A DNA stretch of 64,000 bases from Azoarcus_F sp048158365 (GTDB lineage: Bacteria > Pseudomonadota > Gammaproteobacteria > Burkholderiales > Rhodocyclaceae): assembly GCA_048158365.1 (NCBI GenBank), contig JBLLNL010000012.1; one strand, written 5' to 3'. Shown here one piece after another: positions 49,887-58,786 of this stretch (positions are counted from its first letter, which is position 1; every line of letters starts with the position of its first letter). Made by a program: the position numbers and the translations under genes. The notes below the pieces were generated by a model that had not been told where the DNA came from, searched no databases, and worked only from the letters and a program-made list of their open reading frames with translations.

Positions 49887-50366
49887 TTAGAAGCCGATCG
49901 TCGGCCCGTGCCAGTCGTCGTCCCGCGGCCGTGCGCGCGCCAGCGCGTCCTCGGCACTGCACCAGCCTTCGCACGCATTGCGACCCGGCCGGCGTCGCCA
50001 CAGGTTCAGCAGCCGCTTGCACTGCGCATAGAAGTGGAAGAACGCGAGTACACCGATCCGCGCCAGCCGGCCCGGTTTGCGCACCGCACAGATCAGCTTG
50101 TCGTCCGACATGCCCCGGTCGGTCAGCGTGACCGCCCCCCACGCCGTCATCCGCACACGTGTTCCGGCCGGAAGACGCGGCCCGAGCACGACCGCATCGA
50201 GCAGGTCGCCTTCCGCACCGAGCAGGCCCGGCACCGACCCATAGTTGAACGGGCATGGCAGCGGCGACACGAAGTCGACCTGCCCGGCCGAACCCCGCTT
50301 GACGAAGCCCCCGCGGGGAATCTCGATCACGACATCGAGCGGGGGCGACGAATCCGCCCCGGTCAA
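49887..50366 (-). CDS. Inorganic pyrophosphatase-like protein
   Basis: 159 residues, somewhat short for a family I pyrophosphatase (about 175). The N-terminal half reads like the PPase fold: VVIEIPRGGFVKRG, DFVSPLPCPFNYGSVPG, and GDLLDAVVLG holding part of the metal-binding acidic cluster. The second half is less like a classic PPase and bears three cysteines. The start is TTG at 50366, overlapping the dehydrogenase stop (TTGA), so translation is coupled. It may hydrolyse pyrophosphate or be a diverged relative. Confidence 0.7.
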   Translation of the reverse strand: MTGADSSPPLDVVIEIPRGGFVKRGSAGQVDFVSPLPCPFNYGSVPGLLGAEGDLLDAVVLGPRLPAGTRVRMTAWGAVTLTDRGMSDDKLICAVRKPGRLARIGVLAFFHFYAQCKRLLNLWRRRPGRNACEGWCSAEDALARARPRDDDWHGPTIGF

Positions 50367-51439
50367 TCGACGAGCGCCGCTGCGATCGCGCCGCCCAGCG
50401 TCGCGGTGTCGCCCGTGCCCTTGAGATCGCGCGTCAGCACGGTGGGATCGGCGCGGGCGAGCACCTTCTCGATCGCGTCGAACACCGCCTGGCCGGCTTC
50501 CGCATGACCGAGGTGGTCAAGCATCATCGCGCCGCACCAGATCTGCCCGATCGGGTTCGCGATGCCCTTGCCGGCGATGTCCGGCGCACTGCCGTGCACC
50601 GGCTCGAACAGGCTCGGATGGTGACGCTCCGGGTTGATGTTGGCCGACGGCGCGATGCCGATGGTGCCGGTGCATGCCGGCCCAAGGTCGGACAGGATGT
50701 CGCCGAACAGGTTGCTCGCGACCACGACGTCGAACCAGTCCGGATGCAGCACGAAGTTGGCGGTGAGGATGTCGATGTGGAACTGGTCGACCGCGATGTC
50801 CGGATAATGCGCCGCCATCGCTTTCACCCGCTCGTCCCAGTAGGGCATCGTGATCGAGATGCCGTTGGACTTGGTCGCGGACGTGAGTTTCCTGCGCGGC
50901 CGGGTCTGCGCGAGCTCGAAGGCATACTTCAGCACACGATCGATGCCGACGCGGCTCATGATCGTCTCCTGGATCGCGATCTCGCGCTCGGTGCCCTCGT
51001 ACATCCTGCCGCCGACGCTGGAATACTCGCCCTCGGTGTTCTCGCGCACGACGAAGAAGTCTATGTCCCCTGGCTTGCGGTCTGCGAGCGGGCTGCGCAC
51101 GCCCGGCATCAGACGGCAGGGGCGCAGGTTCACATACTGGTCGAACGCCCGCCGGAACTGCAGCAGCGAACCCCACAGCGAGATGTGATCAGGCACCTTG
51201 TCCGGCCAGCCGACCGCACCGAAGTAGATCGCGTCGAATCCGGACAGGGTCTCGAACCAGTCATCCGGCAGCATCCTGCCGTGCGCCAGGTAGTAGTCGC
51301 AGCTGGAGAAATCGAAGTGCTCGAACGCGAGCCCGATGCCGAAGCGCCGCGCAGCGACCTCGAGCACGCGCACGCCCTCGGGCATTACCTCGACGCCAAT
51401 CCCGTCGCCCGGGATGACCGCTATGCGATGTTTCGTCAT
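50363..51439 (-). CDS. Tartrate dehydrogenase/isopropylmalate dehydrogenase-type enzyme
   Basis: 358 residues, the length of TtuC/DmlA-type beta-decarboxylating dehydrogenases. IAVIPGDGIGVEVMPEG at the N-terminus, the substrate arginines in SLLQFRRAFDQYVNLRPCR, VRENTEGEYSSVGGR, and the metal-binding aspartates in LFGDILSDLGPA are in place. EPVHGSAPDIAGKGIANPIG is the NAD-binding region. SLLQFRRAFDQY and VGGRMYEGTERE look more like tartrate/D-malate dehydrogenase than LeuB. It oxidises and may decarboxylate a 2-hydroxy acid in the cytoplasm. Confidence 0.9.
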   Translation of the reverse strand: MTKHRIAVIPGDGIGVEVMPEGVRVLEVAARRFGIGLAFEHFDFSSCDYYLAHGRMLPDDWFETLSGFDAIYFGAVGWPDKVPDHISLWGSLLQFRRAFDQYVNLRPCRLMPGVRSPLADRKPGDIDFFVVRENTEGEYSSVGGRMYEGTEREIAIQETIMSRVGIDRVLKYAFELAQTRPRRKLTSATKSNGISITMPYWDERVKAMAAHYPDIAVDQFHIDILTANFVLHPDWFDVVVASNLFGDILSDLGPACTGTIGIAPSANINPERHHPSLFEPVHGSAPDIAGKGIANPIGQIWCGAMMLDHLGHAEAGQAVFDAIEKVLARADPTVLTRDLKGTGDTATLGGAIAAALVD

Positions 51440-51617
51440 TGTCCTGTCGCCTCGTGAAATTGGTGAGTGATGGGTCGCCTCACGCTCAGTTTAGCGGGTC
51501 CGGTATCGAAGATACGCCGGTACGGTGCGGCCCCTGACGACGAAGCGGTTCGCGCTGGATCACGCTGTTGCGCCATTACCCGGCGCTGGTCAAGTCGGTC
51601 ACCCCAAACTGACGGGC

Positions 51618-52160
51618 TCAGGGCTGCGGCCCGCACAGGCGCTTTGTCATCTTCACGGTGCCCGGATCCTCCGGCATCGATTCGGCCGAAAAACCGAGCT
51701 GGCGACAGAACTTGAGCATCTTGTGATTGCTCGCCAGCACCAGTCCCTCCATCGTTTCGAGGCCGCGGGCGCGCGCGGCCGCAATCAGCGCGCGCATCAG
51801 GATGCCGGCCACGCCGGAGCCCTGCCACGCGTCATCGACGACGATCGCGAACTCGCAGCTGGTTTCGTCCGGATTGACCACATAGCGCGCGACGCCGACC
51901 TCCAGCTCCGCACCGTCGCGAACGAGCGTGGCGACCAGCGCGAGATGACGCACATAGTCGATGTCGGTCAGATAGCGGAGCTTCGACGCCGACAGTTCCT
52001 TGAGCGTGCCCATGAATCGCGTGTAACGCGCATCCGCGGACAGGTGGCGCACGAAGTCCTGCTCCATCGCTGCATCGGCGGCGCGGATCGGGCGGATCGT
52101 GACGAGGGTGCCGTCGAACAGATGGTGCGTGCGGCACAGTTCGGTCGGATAGTCGGCCAT
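51618..52160 (-). CDS. GNAT family N-acetyltransferase
   Basis: 180 residues. The chain shows the GNAT layout: VTIRPIRAADAAMEQDF at the start, acetyl-CoA loop DDAWQGSGVAGILMRALIAAARARG (about 110-134), and MEGLVLASNHKMLKFCRQLGF. It is much like the acetyltransferase domain attached to Pat/AcuA-type lysine acetyltransferases, here standing alone. It lies 7 bases downstream of the acyl carrier protein gene on the same strand, which suggests co-transcription. The target is unknown. Confidence 0.88.
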   Translation of the reverse strand: MADYPTELCRTHHLFDGTLVTIRPIRAADAAMEQDFVRHLSADARYTRFMGTLKELSASKLRYLTDIDYVRHLALVATLVRDGAELEVGVARYVVNPDETSCEFAIVVDDAWQGSGVAGILMRALIAAARARGLETMEGLVLASNHKMLKFCRQLGFSAESMPEDPGTVKMTKRLCGPQP

Positions 52161-52166
52161 CTTCGT

Positions 52167-52427
52167 TCAGGCCCCGGGCGGGTGCTTCACGAACCAGTCG
52201 GTGATGCTGTCCAGCGTGGACAGACTGGCATAGTCGGTTTCCGGGATTTCGCACCCGAGGCGCTCGTGCAGACCGTCGATCAGGTTGAGCCAGTCCATCG
52301 AATCCAGCTCGATCTGCTTGCGCAAGGGCCGGTCGGGCCGGAGCGCGGACACGTCGGTGCCCGGTGCGATCGCCCGAATCGTGTCGAGCACCCGCACACG
52401 GATTTCATCGTCGTTCATTTCACCCAT
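52167..52427 (-). CDS. Stand-alone acyl carrier protein
   Basis: 86 residues from ATG 52427 (ATG 52418 is also possible). The phosphopantetheine serine is in IELDSMDWLN, the conserved DSMD/DSLD motif. The flanking helices (RVRVLDTIRAIAPGTDVSAL and LSTLDSITDWFVKH) are typical. It is not next to fatty acid genes, so it is probably not the main AcpP. The GNAT gene follows it by 7 bases and the alpha/beta hydrolase gene lies 113 bases upstream, suggesting a small specialised acyl pathway. Confidence 0.9.
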   Translation of the reverse strand: MGEMNDDEIRVRVLDTIRAIAPGTDVSALRPDRPLRKQIELDSMDWLNLIDGLHERLGCEIPETDYASLSTLDSITDWFVKHPPGA

Positions 52428-52539
52428 CCTCGTGTGCAAACCCGTTCCCAGCAGCCGGTCGGCCGCATCGGCGATTCCATATTGCCACTGCAGTGTGACG
52501 CCTGCGCCGCAGCAACACCCGTCGCAGGCAACCGCTGAC

Positions 52540-53505
52540 TCACGTGACCGACGCGCATCGCCGCAGGAATGCGACCACCGCCGCGATCTCGCGCTGCAGA
52601 TCGTCGAAAGACTCATGATCGCCCGCGAGCGTCAGCAGTTCAACCGCATCATGACGTCGAGCGGCATGGAGTCGATGGGCGTCCGCGACCGGCACGACCC
52701 TGTCCTGTTCGCCATGCACCAGCAACACCGGGCAGTCCAGGCGCGCGATGCTGCGCTCCGGCGCGATGTCGTCGAAGCGATGTCCGATGGTGTCTTGCAC
52801 GTAGCGCAGCACGTAGCGGCCCACCGCGGCCGGAACGCGTCGCGGTGCCATCCAGCGCTGCATCATGTCGCGCGGATGAGCGAAGGCCGACACGCTGACC
52901 ACCGCCAGCACGTCATGCCGGCTCGAGGCGCTCGCATCGGACCGCTTCGCCACAGCGGGATCACGCGCAGCAGCCACAACCTGATCATGCCGGTTCGCCG
53001 CCGCGAAAAGCACTGCCCCCGCCCCCACCGAATGTCCGAGCAGCGCGATCCGCCGGCGGTCGATCGCGGGCTGTTGTGCAAGCCAGTCGAACGCGTGATT
53101 CACGTCCTCGGCAAAGCGCGGCAGGGACGCGAAGGTATCACCATCCGAACGCCCATGGCAGCGCGCATCGACCAGCAGCGTGGCGAATCCGGCATGATGC
53201 AGCGGTGCCGCGATCGGCAACATCATCTGCGCATTGCCGCCCCAGCCGTGCAACACGATCACGGCCGGTGAGGGCCGGCCGGCAGTGGACCCCGGAACCA
53301 GCCATGCATGCAGTCGCTTGTCGTTCGCGGTCGGAATCCATACCGTCTCGAAGTCCAGCCCTTCGCTCGCCGGAGTCGAACACTCGGCCACGCGCGGGGC
53401 AGCGAGACTCGACCGGATCGCACGATGCGCCAGCGTGCGCCCGACCCACCACGCCAGCGGCAGCCCCACGAGCAGCGTCGCAGTCAGGGCCGGCACGCTC
53501 GGCAA
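52540..53505 (-). CDS. Alpha/beta hydrolase with N-terminal membrane anchor
   Basis: 321 residues. A hydrophobic N-terminus (PSVPALTATLLVGLPLAWWVGRTL) anchors it or acts as signal. The hydrolase domain has the oxyanion VIVLHGWGGNAQ, the nucleophile serine in LLGHSVGAGA, the acid in HGEQDRVVP and the histidine in AGDHESF. The type is like BAAT/DUF-type esterases or dipeptidyl-peptidase-like lipases. The substrate is unknown. It lies upstream of the acyl carrier protein on the same strand. Confidence 0.87.
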   Translation of the reverse strand: MPSVPALTATLLVGLPLAWWVGRTLAHRAIRSSLAAPRVAECSTPASEGLDFETVWIPTANDKRLHAWLVPGSTAGRPSPAVIVLHGWGGNAQMMLPIAAPLHHAGFATLLVDARCHGRSDGDTFASLPRFAEDVNHAFDWLAQQPAIDRRRIALLGHSVGAGAVLFAAANRHDQVVAAARDPAVAKRSDASASSRHDVLAVVSVSAFAHPRDMMQRWMAPRRVPAAVGRYVLRYVQDTIGHRFDDIAPERSIARLDCPVLLVHGEQDRVVPVADAHRLHAARRHDAVELLTLAGDHESFDDLQREIAAVVAFLRRCASVT

Positions 53506-53539
53506 TCCTGCCCCTCGAGCGGTAGCAGTGCGTCCGGCC

Positions 53540-53887
53540 TCACTCGGGCTTGCGATCGCGGCGGGAGGCGGCGGTCATGTCCTCGTCTGCGGGGTCCGGC
53601 CCGGCCGTCACCGGCGTGGTCCGCGCAGCCGGATCGCCGGGCGGCGAACGGCGTTGCACGAAAAACCTGTACACCGCGATGCCGGCAAAGCCGGCGCTGA
53701 AGATCCAGGCCAGGAACGCGATCGTCCGACCGAGCGACTGGGTCGCCGGGTCGCCGGCGAGCAGGGCCGGTACCAGCCAGACGCCCAGCACCACGCCGCC
53801 GAGCGCGAGCCTGGCCGAGAAGCGCCAGTCGGAACGCAGTGCGATCTGGTGGAGGCGTTCGTTGCGCTTGTAATCCTGTCTTGCCAC
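53540..53887 (-). CDS. Small two-helix membrane protein, hypothetical
   Basis: 115 residues from a GTG at 53887. Two membrane helices are visible (about 27-45, ARLALGGVVLGVWLVPALLAG, and 54-72, TIAFLAWIFSAGFAGIAVYRF), followed by an unstructured basic tail rich in Pro/Asp (PPGDPAARTTPVTAGPDPADED). No family is recognised. It lies between the gamma-glutamyltransferase and hydrolase genes on the same strand. Confidence 0.6.
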   Translation of the reverse strand: MARQDYKRNERLHQIALRSDWRFSARLALGGVVLGVWLVPALLAGDPATQSLGRTIAFLAWIFSAGFAGIAVYRFFVQRRSPPGDPAARTTPVTAGPDPADEDMTAASRRDRKPE

Positions 53888-53918
53888 GGTGTCATCCCGG
53901 TTTCGGTAAGACGACGGG

Positions 53919-55742
53919 TCAGTCGCCCATCACGATGCCTTCACGGCGCGGATCGGCCCCGCTGAAGAAGCCATCGGCGGTGCGCCGGATCGCCTGAAGG
54001 CCGCTGGTCAGCTCGCGCTCGCTGACCTCATGCCCGCGCGCCTGCAGGACGTCGACCGTCGCCTGCGGAAAACGTCCCTGCTCGACGAACACCGGTCCGC
54101 CCAGCGTCACCGCATGCGGCAGGTCGATCGCGCGCTGCGCGTCCAGTCCCCATTCGAACATCGCGATCAGGGTCCGCGCAGTGTAATGGATGATGGCCGC
54201 GCCGCCCGGCGAACCGAGGCTCGCGATCAACCCGCCGCTGTCCCGATCGAAAACCAGCGTCGGGCTCATGCTCGAACGTGGGCGCTTCCCCGGTTCGACC
54301 CGGTTCGCGATCGGCCGGCCTTGCTCGTCCCGCGGCTGGAACGAAAAGTCGGTCAGCTCGTTGTTCAGCAGATAGCCGCCCGCCAGGCCCGTGCCGCCAT
54401 CGGCCAATATGCGCGCGCCGAAGGCCGACTCTATCGTCGTCGTCATCGCGAGCGCATTGCCATCGGAATCGACGATGCTGATGTGGCTGGTGCCGGACTC
54501 GCGCTGCTCGGGCTGGCGCGCGCGGCTGACGGTGAGCGGCCCGGGCGTGCCGGGTGACGCACGCCCCAGGCTGGTCTCGCCGATGAGGGCCGCGCGCTCG
54601 CGCAGGTAGGCGGGCGCGACCAGCGTCTGCCAATCGCCGGCTGGCGCCTCGACGAAATCCGGGTCGGCGATGTACATACCGCGATCGGCAAAGGCCAGGC
54701 GCGCCGCTTCCAGGAAACGGTGCAACCAGTCCGTAGCCGGCAAACCGTCCTGCAGCGCGACCGACCGCGGATCGCCGACGGGATCTGTCGCTTCCAGCAG
54801 GCCCAGGATCTGCGTGATGGTCAGATGTCCGGACGACGGTGGCGGAAAGCCGCACACGCGGTAGGCCTTCCAGTCGGTGCACAGCGGCGCGCGCGACACG
54901 GCGGCATAGCCGGCGAGATCGGCCTCGGTGATCGCGCCCGCGCGTTCGGGATGGCTGTTGACGCGCGCGACCAGATCCTGCGCGATCGGCCCGACATACA
55001 GTGCATCCGCCCCGTCCTCGGCCAGCCGGCGCAGGATCGCGGCCAGGGCCGGGCTCTTAAGCACATGGCCGACTGGCCAAGGTTCGCCGTCCGCATCGTA
55101 GTAGAACGCCGCTGCGGCTGCATCGCCACGCAGCGCGTCCTCGGCGTCCAGCGAAACATGCAGGCGCGCGCTGACCGGGAAGCCCTGCTCGGCCAGAGTG
55201 ATCGCGGGCACGAACAGCGCCGACCACGGCAGCCTGCCATGCGCGCGATGCGCCATCTCGAGCATACGCACGACCCCCGGCACGCCGACCGACAGACCGC
55301 TGGCCGCCGCATCCATGAAGGCCAGCGGTTGACCCTCTTCATCCAGGAAAAGTCGCTCGTCGACCGCCGTCGGCGCGGTTTCGCGCCCGTCGTAGGCCCG
55401 CACTTCACTGCCGTCGAAATGCATCAGGAAGGCACCGCCGCCGATGCCGCTCGACTGCGGCTCGACCAGCGTGAGCACCATCTGCACCGCTATCGCGGCA
55501 TCGATCGCCGACCCGCCCGCCTGCAGCACCTGATAGCCGGCATCGGTCGCCAGCGGGTTCGCCGCCGCGACCGCGAAACGGCTGGTCGCCCAACCCGGCT
55601 TCTCGATGATGCCGGATGCGGTTTCGGGCTGAATGTGGGGGACGACGTAATCTAAGCCGGTGAAGGCAAGCGCGCCGGGGGGCAGCAGCAGCGCGAGCGC
55701 CAGCAGCATACCGGCAAAGGGTCTCGCATGCGATGTCTTCAT
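53919..55742 (-). CDS. ggt: Gamma-glutamyltransferase
   Basis: 607 residues. MKTSHARPFAGMLLALALLLPPGALA is a signal peptide, so it is periplasmic. The chain has QMVLTLVEPQSSGIGGGAFLMHF, YDGRETAP and the autoprocessing/nucleophile threonine in ESGTSHISIVDSDGNALAMTTTI, where the precursor splits into large and small subunits. The small subunit has RPRSSMSPTLVFD and SLGSPGGAAIIHY, matching the substrate-binding GSPGG loop. It removes glutamyl from glutathione. ATG 55742 follows AAGGAGCCTGTC. Confidence 0.94.
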   Translation of the reverse strand: MKTSHARPFAGMLLALALLLPPGALAFTGLDYVVPHIQPETASGIIEKPGWATSRFAVAAANPLATDAGYQVLQAGGSAIDAAIAVQMVLTLVEPQSSGIGGGAFLMHFDGSEVRAYDGRETAPTAVDERLFLDEEGQPLAFMDAAASGLSVGVPGVVRMLEMAHRAHGRLPWSALFVPAITLAEQGFPVSARLHVSLDAEDALRGDAAAAAFYYDADGEPWPVGHVLKSPALAAILRRLAEDGADALYVGPIAQDLVARVNSHPERAGAITEADLAGYAAVSRAPLCTDWKAYRVCGFPPPSSGHLTITQILGLLEATDPVGDPRSVALQDGLPATDWLHRFLEAARLAFADRGMYIADPDFVEAPAGDWQTLVAPAYLRERAALIGETSLGRASPGTPGPLTVSRARQPEQRESGTSHISIVDSDGNALAMTTTIESAFGARILADGGTGLAGGYLLNNELTDFSFQPRDEQGRPIANRVEPGKRPRSSMSPTLVFDRDSGGLIASLGSPGGAAIIHYTARTLIAMFEWGLDAQRAIDLPHAVTLGGPVFVEQGRFPQATVDVLQARGHEVSERELTSGLQAIRRTADGFFSGADPRREGIVMGD

Positions 55743-55785
55743 GTGACAGGCTCCTTCGTGGGGGGCAGGACCAGGGCCGGCACGC

Positions 55786-56259
55786 TCATCCGATCGCTGC
55801 GTAGCGCTGCTCCATCTCGCGACGCATCGCCTTGCGCAATTCGGCCGCGGCGCGCCGCCTGCGTTCATCGGGCGAGAACGGCCGCAGCGGTGGTACCGAC
55901 ATGGGCTTGCCGATGGCGTCGACCGCAACCATGGTCAGGAAGCAGTTGTTCGCGTGTCGTTTCTCCTGGGTGCGGATGTTCTCGGCGATCACCTTGATCC
56001 CCACCTCCATCGACGAGTTGCCGGTGTGATTGACCGATGCCAGGAAAGTGACCAGTTCGCCGACATGGATGGGCTGCCGGAACATGACGTGATCGACGCT
56101 CAGCGTGACCACATAGGTCGCTGCGTAACGGCTGGCACACGCATACGCGACCTGGTCCAGCAGTTTAAGGATCGTGCCGCCATGGACGTTGCCGGAGAAG
56201 TTCGCCGTGTCCGGCGTCATCAGCACGGTCATGGTCAGTTGATGGGCGGGCATTTCCAT
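55786..56259 (-). CDS. Acyl-CoA thioesterase (hotdog fold)
   Basis: 157 residues from ATG 56259. MTVLMTPDTANFSGNVHGGTILKLLDQVAYACASRYAA holds the hotdog helix with NVHGGTIL, and SVDHVMFRQPIHVGELV is the matching strand; VNHTGNSSMEVGIKV follows. This is the YciA/acyl-CoA hydrolase type, cleaving acyl-CoA in the cytoplasm. The frame running up to 56454 is not family-like in its N-terminal part. Confidence 0.92.
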   Translation of the reverse strand: MEMPAHQLTMTVLMTPDTANFSGNVHGGTILKLLDQVAYACASRYAATYVVTLSVDHVMFRQPIHVGELVTFLASVNHTGNSSMEVGIKVIAENIRTQEKRHANNCFLTMVAVDAIGKPMSVPPLRPFSPDERRRRAAAELRKAMRREMEQRYAAIG

Positions 56260-56381
56260 GCTGGATCTCTCTCGCTGGGATGAACGGCTCGCCTCCACCG
56301 GCCGGAGGCTGTCCACCCGCACGCTACGTGCTCCCGACGCGTCTTGCAATACGTGGAGTGCGCGCGGAGTGCGCGCGAGCC

Positions 56382-57161
56382 TCAGATCCCGGCTGTGACG
56401 CCCCCGTCCACATCCACACTCGCCCCATGAATGTAGCTGGCTTCGTCCGAGCACAGAAAACGCACCACCCGCGCGACCTCCTCGGGCTGGCCGTAGCGGG
56501 TCACGCCTTGCGCGGCCCGCATCGCATCCTCCGCCTCGGCCAGGCTCAGACCCTTCTGCTGCGCGAAGGCCTCAATCCGCCGGATCAGGCGGTCGGTCGC
56601 GATCGGACCCGGGCAGACCGTGTTGATCCGTATGCCCTGCCCACGGGCGCGGTCGGCCAGCGCCTTCGTGAAATTGATCAGCGCGGAATTGACCGGACCG
56701 CCGACCGTGAACTCGGCCACCGGCGTATGCGCGCCAATGCCCGAGATATTGACGATGCACCCGCCGCTGGCGTGCAGATGTGGCCAGGCGGCCCGGCACA
56801 TGCGCACCGTGCCGTGGAACTTCAGTGCGAAGCCGTCGATGAAATCCTCATCGGCCAGGCTCAGGAAGTCCCCGCGCCGGGTCGCGCCGGCGTTATTCAC
56901 CACCGCATCCAGCCGTTCGAAGGCGGCGATCGCCGCGTCCGCCACGCGGCCGGGTTGCTCGGGCAGGCGCAGGTCCCCCGGGACCGCGATGGCCGGCGGC
57001 GCGCCCAGCGCCTGCAGATCGACGACCACGGACTGCAGCGCAGCCTCGTCACGCGCGGCCAGCACGCAACGGTAACCGACGCGACCGAACTCGAGCGCGA
57101 TGGCACGGCCGATGCCGCGACTGGCGCCGGTGACGATGACGACCGGATGATCATTGCGCAT
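56382..57161 (-). CDS. Atypical short-chain dehydrogenase/reductase lacking YxxxK
   Basis: 259 residues from ATG 57161. The Rossmann motif TGASRGIG and NNAG are normal, and the C-terminus (SDEASYIHGASVDVDGG) is a typical SDR ending. But where the catalytic YxxxK should be the sequence reads FTVGGPVNSAL, so Tyr and Lys are replaced by Gly and Asn. A related SDR branch with GGP-type sequences is known to me, so this may be a different catalytic set or non-redox function. It overlaps the upstream lyase gene by 11 bases and is the last gene of the operon. Confidence 0.85.
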   Translation of the reverse strand: MRNDHPVVIVTGASRGIGRAIALEFGRVGYRCVLAARDEAALQSVVVDLQALGAPPAIAVPGDLRLPEQPGRVADAAIAAFERLDAVVNNAGATRRGDFLSLADEDFIDGFALKFHGTVRMCRAAWPHLHASGGCIVNISGIGAHTPVAEFTVGGPVNSALINFTKALADRARGQGIRINTVCPGPIATDRLIRRIEAFAQQKGLSLAEAEDAMRAAQGVTRYGQPEEVARVVRFLCSDEASYIHGASVDVDGGVTAGI

Positions 57162-58011
57162 GGCGTTTGTCGAACTCCCATACACGCTCGAAGCCCATCA
57201 GCTTCGAGAATTCGTTGAACGGATAGAGCGCTTCCTCGTGGCCCGCGGTGGAACCCTCGTCGAGGATGGTCCGGAAAGTCGAACGCAGCGCAGCACCGGC
57301 CGCGAGAAAGCCGGACGCGGGGAAAATCGCGATCCGGTAGCCGAGTTCCTCCAGCACGGCGCGCGACAATACCGGCGTGCGCCCGCCCTCCACGATGTTG
57401 GCGATCAGCGGTCGGTCGATCGCGCGGCAGATCTTCGCCATCTCGTCTTCTGATTCCGGCGACTCGACGAACACGATGTCGGCACCGGCCTTCGCATACG
57501 CCTCGCCACGCCGCAACGCCTCGTCCAGCCCGAGCGTGGTGCGCGCGTCGGTCCGGGCGATGATCAGGAAGTCGGACGAGTCGCGAGCCTCGACCGCGAC
57601 CCTGACCTTCTTCACCATGTCGTCGATCGGTATGACGCGGCGCCCGGGCGTGTGGCCGCATTTCTTCGGAAATTCCTGATCCTCGATCTGGATCGCGGCA
57701 GCGCCTGCCTTCTCGTACCCGCGCACCGCATGCTCGACGTTCAGCAGGCCGCCGTAGCCGGTATCGCCATCGGCGATCAGCGGCGTGCGGCAGTTGCCGG
57801 CAAAGGTCGCGACCCGATTGACCATGTCGGTGTAGGTCGCGAGCCCGGCATCCGGCAGGCCCAGATAGGATGCCACCGTGCCGTAGCCGGTCATGTAGAG
57901 GGCGTCGAAACCCATGTCGTCCGCGATTTTCGCGGAGATCCCGTCAAAAATGCCGGGTGCGCAGATCAGGCCGGGTTCGGCCAGACGCGCCTTAAGTCTG
58001 TTGTTTGCCAT
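57151..58011 (-). CDS. Isocitrate lyase/PEP mutase family lyase
   Basis: 286 residues, the length of methylisocitrate lyase, dimethylmalate lyase and oxaloacetate decarboxylase relatives. DADTGYGG-type loop DGDTGYGGLLNV, metal/substrate EDQEFPKKCGH (lyase-type KKCGH, so not a PEP mutase) and IARTDART are present. It probably splits a malate-like acid with an alkyl side chain. Placed with an importer, an SDR and a PrpR-type regulator, it is the likely core enzyme of the pathway. AGAGAG precedes the ATG at 58011. Confidence 0.92.
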   Translation of the reverse strand: MANNRLKARLAEPGLICAPGIFDGISAKIADDMGFDALYMTGYGTVASYLGLPDAGLATYTDMVNRVATFAGNCRTPLIADGDTGYGGLLNVEHAVRGYEKAGAAAIQIEDQEFPKKCGHTPGRRVIPIDDMVKKVRVAVEARDSSDFLIIARTDARTTLGLDEALRRGEAYAKAGADIVFVESPESEDEMAKICRAIDRPLIANIVEGGRTPVLSRAVLEELGYRIAIFPASGFLAAGAALRSTFRTILDEGSTAGHEEALYPFNEFSKLMGFERVWEFDKRHAQ

Positions 58012-58048
58012 GGATCTCTCTCTGAGGGGTTGGAGTGCCTATCGGCGC

Positions 58049-58786
58049 TCAGGCGGCGCGATGATGCAGGCGTCGGTCCAGATACAGCAGGCCGGAGCTG
58101 ATCAGCACCGCGACCACCGCGAGCATCAGCACCACCGCCATCATCGTCGGCACGTCCAGCGTGCCGATCGCGTTCATGACCAGGAAGCCGAGGCCGCGCT
58201 GGGACGCGAACATCTCGCCGATCAGCACGCCCAGCAGCGTCAGCGAAAAGCCGACCCGCAGCCCGGACACCAGCTCCGGAATCGCCGCCGGCACCACCAC
58301 GGTCGCGACCAGTTGCCCGCGGGTCAGCTGCAGCACACGGGCCGTCTTGAAATAGACCGGCGCGATCGTCTTGACCGCGCCCATCGTGAAGATCGCGACC
58401 GGGATGATGCCGTGGATCGCGCCGAACGCGACCTTGGCCGACATGCCCAGGCCGAAGATCAGCAGGATCAGCGGGTACAGCGTGATCTTCGGCAGCGAGT
58501 ACAGCGACACCAGGATGGGCTCGGCCACCTCGCCCGACAGGCGGTGCAGACCGAGCAGCAGGCCGATCGTCATGCCACCGAGCACCGCGATCGCCAGCGC
58601 ATAACCGAGCGCCGAGAAGGTCTCGCGAAAATGCGCCCAGAACGACGGAGTACCGAGCATCTGGACCGCACGCTGCGCGGTCACGCCGGGCGATGCGATC
58701 GCGATGTCGCCGGCGTACCAGTGCAACCCCTGCCACAGTGCGATCAGCACGGCCACGAAGATCAGGCTGTCGATGAACTGTCTCAT
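58049..58786 (-). CDS. ABC transporter permease (second)
   Basis: 245 residues with about six membrane helices, beginning MRQFIDSLIFVAVLIALWQGLHWY. The EAA-like loop of ABC importer permeases is at LTRGQLVATVVVPAAIPELVSGLRVGFSLTLLGVLIGEM. ATG 58786 overlaps the stop of the first permease by one base (TGATG). The frame is open far upstream by chance. The family is SsuC/TauC/nitrate type. Confidence 0.93.
   Translation of the reverse strand: MRQFIDSLIFVAVLIALWQGLHWYAGDIAIASPGVTAQRAVQMLGTPSFWAHFRETFSALGYALAIAVLGGMTIGLLLGLHRLSGEVAEPILVSLYSLPKITLYPLILLIFGLGMSAKVAFGAIHGIIPVAIFTMGAVKTIAPVYFKTARVLQLTRGQLVATVVVPAAIPELVSGLRVGFSLTLLGVLIGEMFASQRGLGFLVMNAIGTLDVPTMMAVVLMLAVVAVLISSGLLYLDRRLHHRAA

Noticed and set aside
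51440..51617. Possible remnant gene between the dehydrogenase and GNAT genes
   Set aside because: A short protein-like stretch can be read, but no frame is open long enough and no family likeness is visible.
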